A stretch of 64,000 nt of DNA. Origin: Haematobia irritans (Eukaryota; Arthropoda; Insecta; Diptera; Muscidae). Positions 62,020-64,000 of the stretch are shown piece by piece. The notes beneath the pieces were generated by a model. The model saw only the letters and a list, made by a program, of their open reading frames with translations. It searched no databases and was not told the origin of the DNA. Within the stretch, counting starts at the first letter, position 1, and each line of letters begins with the position of its first letter. The stretch covers positions 95,830,852 to 95,894,851 of the forward strand of contig NC_134401.1 of the NCBI RefSeq assembly GCF_050003625.1. Direction: 5' to 3'. A program made the translations under genes and the position numbers.

Positions 62020-64000
62020 AATTTCAATTTTTTTTGGTTTTGGGTGGATTTTTGAATTTTTTGAGGGTGGTCACGAATTATCGTCCTTTTCGCTCTAGGA
62101 CGCATATTTAAGGAGATATGGCCAAAATAAGTTTTTCATATAAAAATTTCAATTTTTTTTGGTTTTGGGTGGATTTTTGAATTTTTTGAGGGTGGTCACG
62201 AATTATCGTCCTTTTCGCTCTAGGACGCATATTTAAGGAGATATGGCCAAAAGAAGTTTTTCATATAAAAATTTCAATTTTTTTTGGTTTTGGGTGGATT
62301 TTTCAATTTTTTGATGGTGGTCACGAATTATCGTCCTTTTCGCTCTAGGACGCATATTTAAGGAGATATGGCCAAAAGAAGTTTTTCATATAAAAATTTC
62401 AATTTTTTTAGGTTTTGGGTGGATTTTTGAATTTTTTGAGGGTGGTCACGAATTATCGTCCTTTTCGCTCTAGGACGCATATTTAAGGAGATATGGCCAA
62501 AATAAGTTTTTCATATAAAAATTTCAATTTTTTTTGGTTTTGGGTGGATTTTTGAATTTTTTGAGGGTGGTCACGAATTATCGTCCTTTTCGCTCTAGGA
62601 CGCTTAGTTTAGGAGATATGGCCAAAATAAGTTTTTCATATGAAAATTTCAATTTTTTTAGGATTTGGGTGGATTTTTCAATTTTTTGATGGTGGTCACG
62701 AATTATCGTCCTTTTCGCTCTAGGACGCATATTTAAGGAGATATGGCCAAAAGAAGTTTTTCATATGAAAATTTCATTTTTTTTTTTTGGTTTTGGGTGG
62801 ATTTTTGAATTTTTTGAGGGTGGTCACGAATTATCGTCCTTTTCGCTCTAGGACGCATATTTAAGGAGATATGGCCAAAAGAAGTTTTTCATATAAAAAT
62901 TTCAATTTTTTTAGGTTTTGGGTGGATTTTTGAATATTTTGAGGGTGGTCACGAATTATCGTCCTTTTCGCTCTAGGACGCATATTTAAGGAGATATGGC
63001 CAAAAGAAGTTTTTCATATAAAAATTTCAATTTTTTTAGGTTTTGGGTGGATTTTGTAATTTTTTGAGGGTGGTCACGAATTATCGTCCTTTGCGCTATA
63101 GGACGCATATTTAAGGAGATATGGCCAAAAGAAGTTTTTCATATAAAAATTTCAATTTTTTTAGGTTTTGGGTGGATTTTTGAATTTTTTGAGGGTGGTC
63201 ACGAATTATCGTCCTTTTCGCTCTAGGAGCTTAGTTTAGGAGATATGGCCAAAAGAAGTTTTTCATATAAAAATTTCAATTTTTTTAGGTTTTGGGTGGA
63301 TTTTTGAATTTTTTGAGGGTGGTCACGAATTATCGTCCTCTTCGCTCTAGGACGCTTAGTTTAGGAGATATGGCCAAAATAAGTTTTTCATATAAAAATT
63401 TCAATTTTTTTAGGATTTGGGTGGATTTTTCAATTTTTTGATGGTGGTCACGAATTATCGTCCTTTTCGCTCTAGGACGAATATTTAAGGAGATATGGCC
63501 AAAAGAAGTTTTTCATATAAAAATGTCATTTTTTTAGGTTTTGGGTGGATTTTTGAATTTTTTGAGGGTGTTCACGAATTATCGTCCTTTTCGCTCTAGG
63601 ACGCATATTTAAGGAGATATGGCCAAAAGAAGTTTTTCATATAAAAATTTCAATTTTTTTAGGTTTTGGGTGGATTTTTGAATTTTTTGAGGGTGGTCAC
63701 GAATTATCGTCCTTTTCGCTCTAGGACGCATATTTAAGGAGATATGGCCAAAATAAGTTTTTCATATAAAAATTTCAATTTTTTTGGTTTTGGGTGGATT
63801 TTTGAATTTTTTGAGGGTGGTCACGAATTATCGTCCTTTTCGCTCTAGGACGCTTAGTTTAGGAGATATGGCCAAAATAAGTTTTTCATATGAAAATTTC
63901 AATTTTTTTAGGATTTGGGTGGATTTTTCAATTTTTTGATGGTGGTCACGAATTATCGTCCTTTTCGCTCTAGGACGCATATTTAAGGAGATATGGCCAA
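62020..64000 (+). repeat. Local monomer variant (T-run followed by GG instead of AGG) and 1,250-bp repeat at the window edge
   Basis: Monomers with TTTTTTTTGGTTTTGGG in place of TTTTTTTAGGTTTTGGG occur at about 62033, 62158, 62283 and 62532, then near 62782 and 63783. I did not see this type elsewhere in the window. The next variant, TTCATATGAAAATTTCAATT, has TGAAAATTTC at 62641 and 63891, exactly 1,250 bp apart, so a ten-monomer duplication probably continues past the window end. Confidence 0.75.

Larger units (their letters stand above)
53435..64000 (+). repeat. 125-bp satellite DNA array, right part
   Basis: Continuation of the same satellite after the retrotransposon, in the same orientation and phase, about 84 monomers, running off the window end. 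It carries the same variant classes as the left part (GCATATTTAAGG versus GCTTAGTTTAGG, GCGCTATAGG, GCTGTAGG, GGATTTGGGTGG). Rare marker monomers found on the left also occur here: TATATGACGC at 55744 and 56118, and the AAGTAAAATAAG deletion junction at 57747. The two sides are therefore one array that was split by the insertion. Confidence 0.98.

Noticed and set aside
1..64000. Ribosome-binding sites from AGGAGATATGG in each monomer
   Set aside because: The AGGAG-then-ATG look is coincidental in a eukaryotic satellite; no sustained coding frame follows.
1..64000. Hammerhead ribozyme in the satellite, as in some other satellites
   Set aside because: I could not find the CTGATGA and GAAA core elements in the right arrangement in the monomer.
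1..64000. CENP-B box-like motif
   Set aside because: No match to the TTCG....A..CGGG core was seen in the monomer.

Overview
The window is almost entirely one tandem satellite DNA array, interrupted once by a complete-looking non-LTR retrotransposon. I see no host gene, tRNA, rRNA, CRISPR array or bacterial-type operon. The organism is a eukaryote and very probably an insect. The retrotransposon has an APE-type endonuclease, reverse transcriptase, RNase H and a short (AACCT)-type 3' tail. That combination resembles the LOA-like elements common in flies, so a dipteran is my best guess; the species cannot be named from this sequence.

Layout: (1) Positions 1-48419 hold about 385 head-to-tail copies of a 125-bp, AT-rich (about 67% AT) monomer, all in the same orientation. 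Landmarks within a monomer are a GTGGTCACGAATTATCGTCC block, a GGACGCATATTTAAGGAGA or GGACGCTTAGTTTAGGAGA block, ATATGGCCAAAA, TTTTTCATATAAAAATTTC, and a T-run followed by AGGTTTTGGGTGGATTTTT. (2) Positions 48420-53434 are a 5,015-bp retrotransposon on the + strand: a roughly 106-nt 5' leader, ORF1 (408 aa), ORF2 (1,196 aa from the first ATG, with endonuclease, RT, RNase H and a Cys/His cluster) and a short 3' UTR ending in TTTAACCTAACCT. (3) Positions 53435-64000 resume the same satellite in the same orientation, at exactly the next base of the interrupted monomer, for about 84 more copies.

The array has a layered structure. Rare sequence variants recur at fixed distances and mark multi-monomer duplications: a 24/22/24-monomer triplicate at about 10.44-19.19 kb with an internal 1,250-bp repeat, a 2,456-bp tandem duplication at about 37.6-42.5 kb, and smaller ones of 449, 501, 1,115, 1,125, 1,250 and 1,751 bp. 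Two main monomer classes differ at linked sites, and about a dozen monomers carry internal deletions that themselves were later copied. Four uninterrupted paralogues of the retrotransposon target (at 35698, 39299, 41755 and 42984) show that insertion was base-precise, with at most a 1-bp ambiguity, no target-site duplication and no satellite loss.

How it fits together: the array appears to have grown by repeated unequal exchange or amplification. The retrotransposon, with both ORFs open, landed in it recently, after the amplification that spread the target haplotype. The short ORFs in the satellite are by-products of a 125-bp period that shifts the reading frame from copy to copy; they are not genes.
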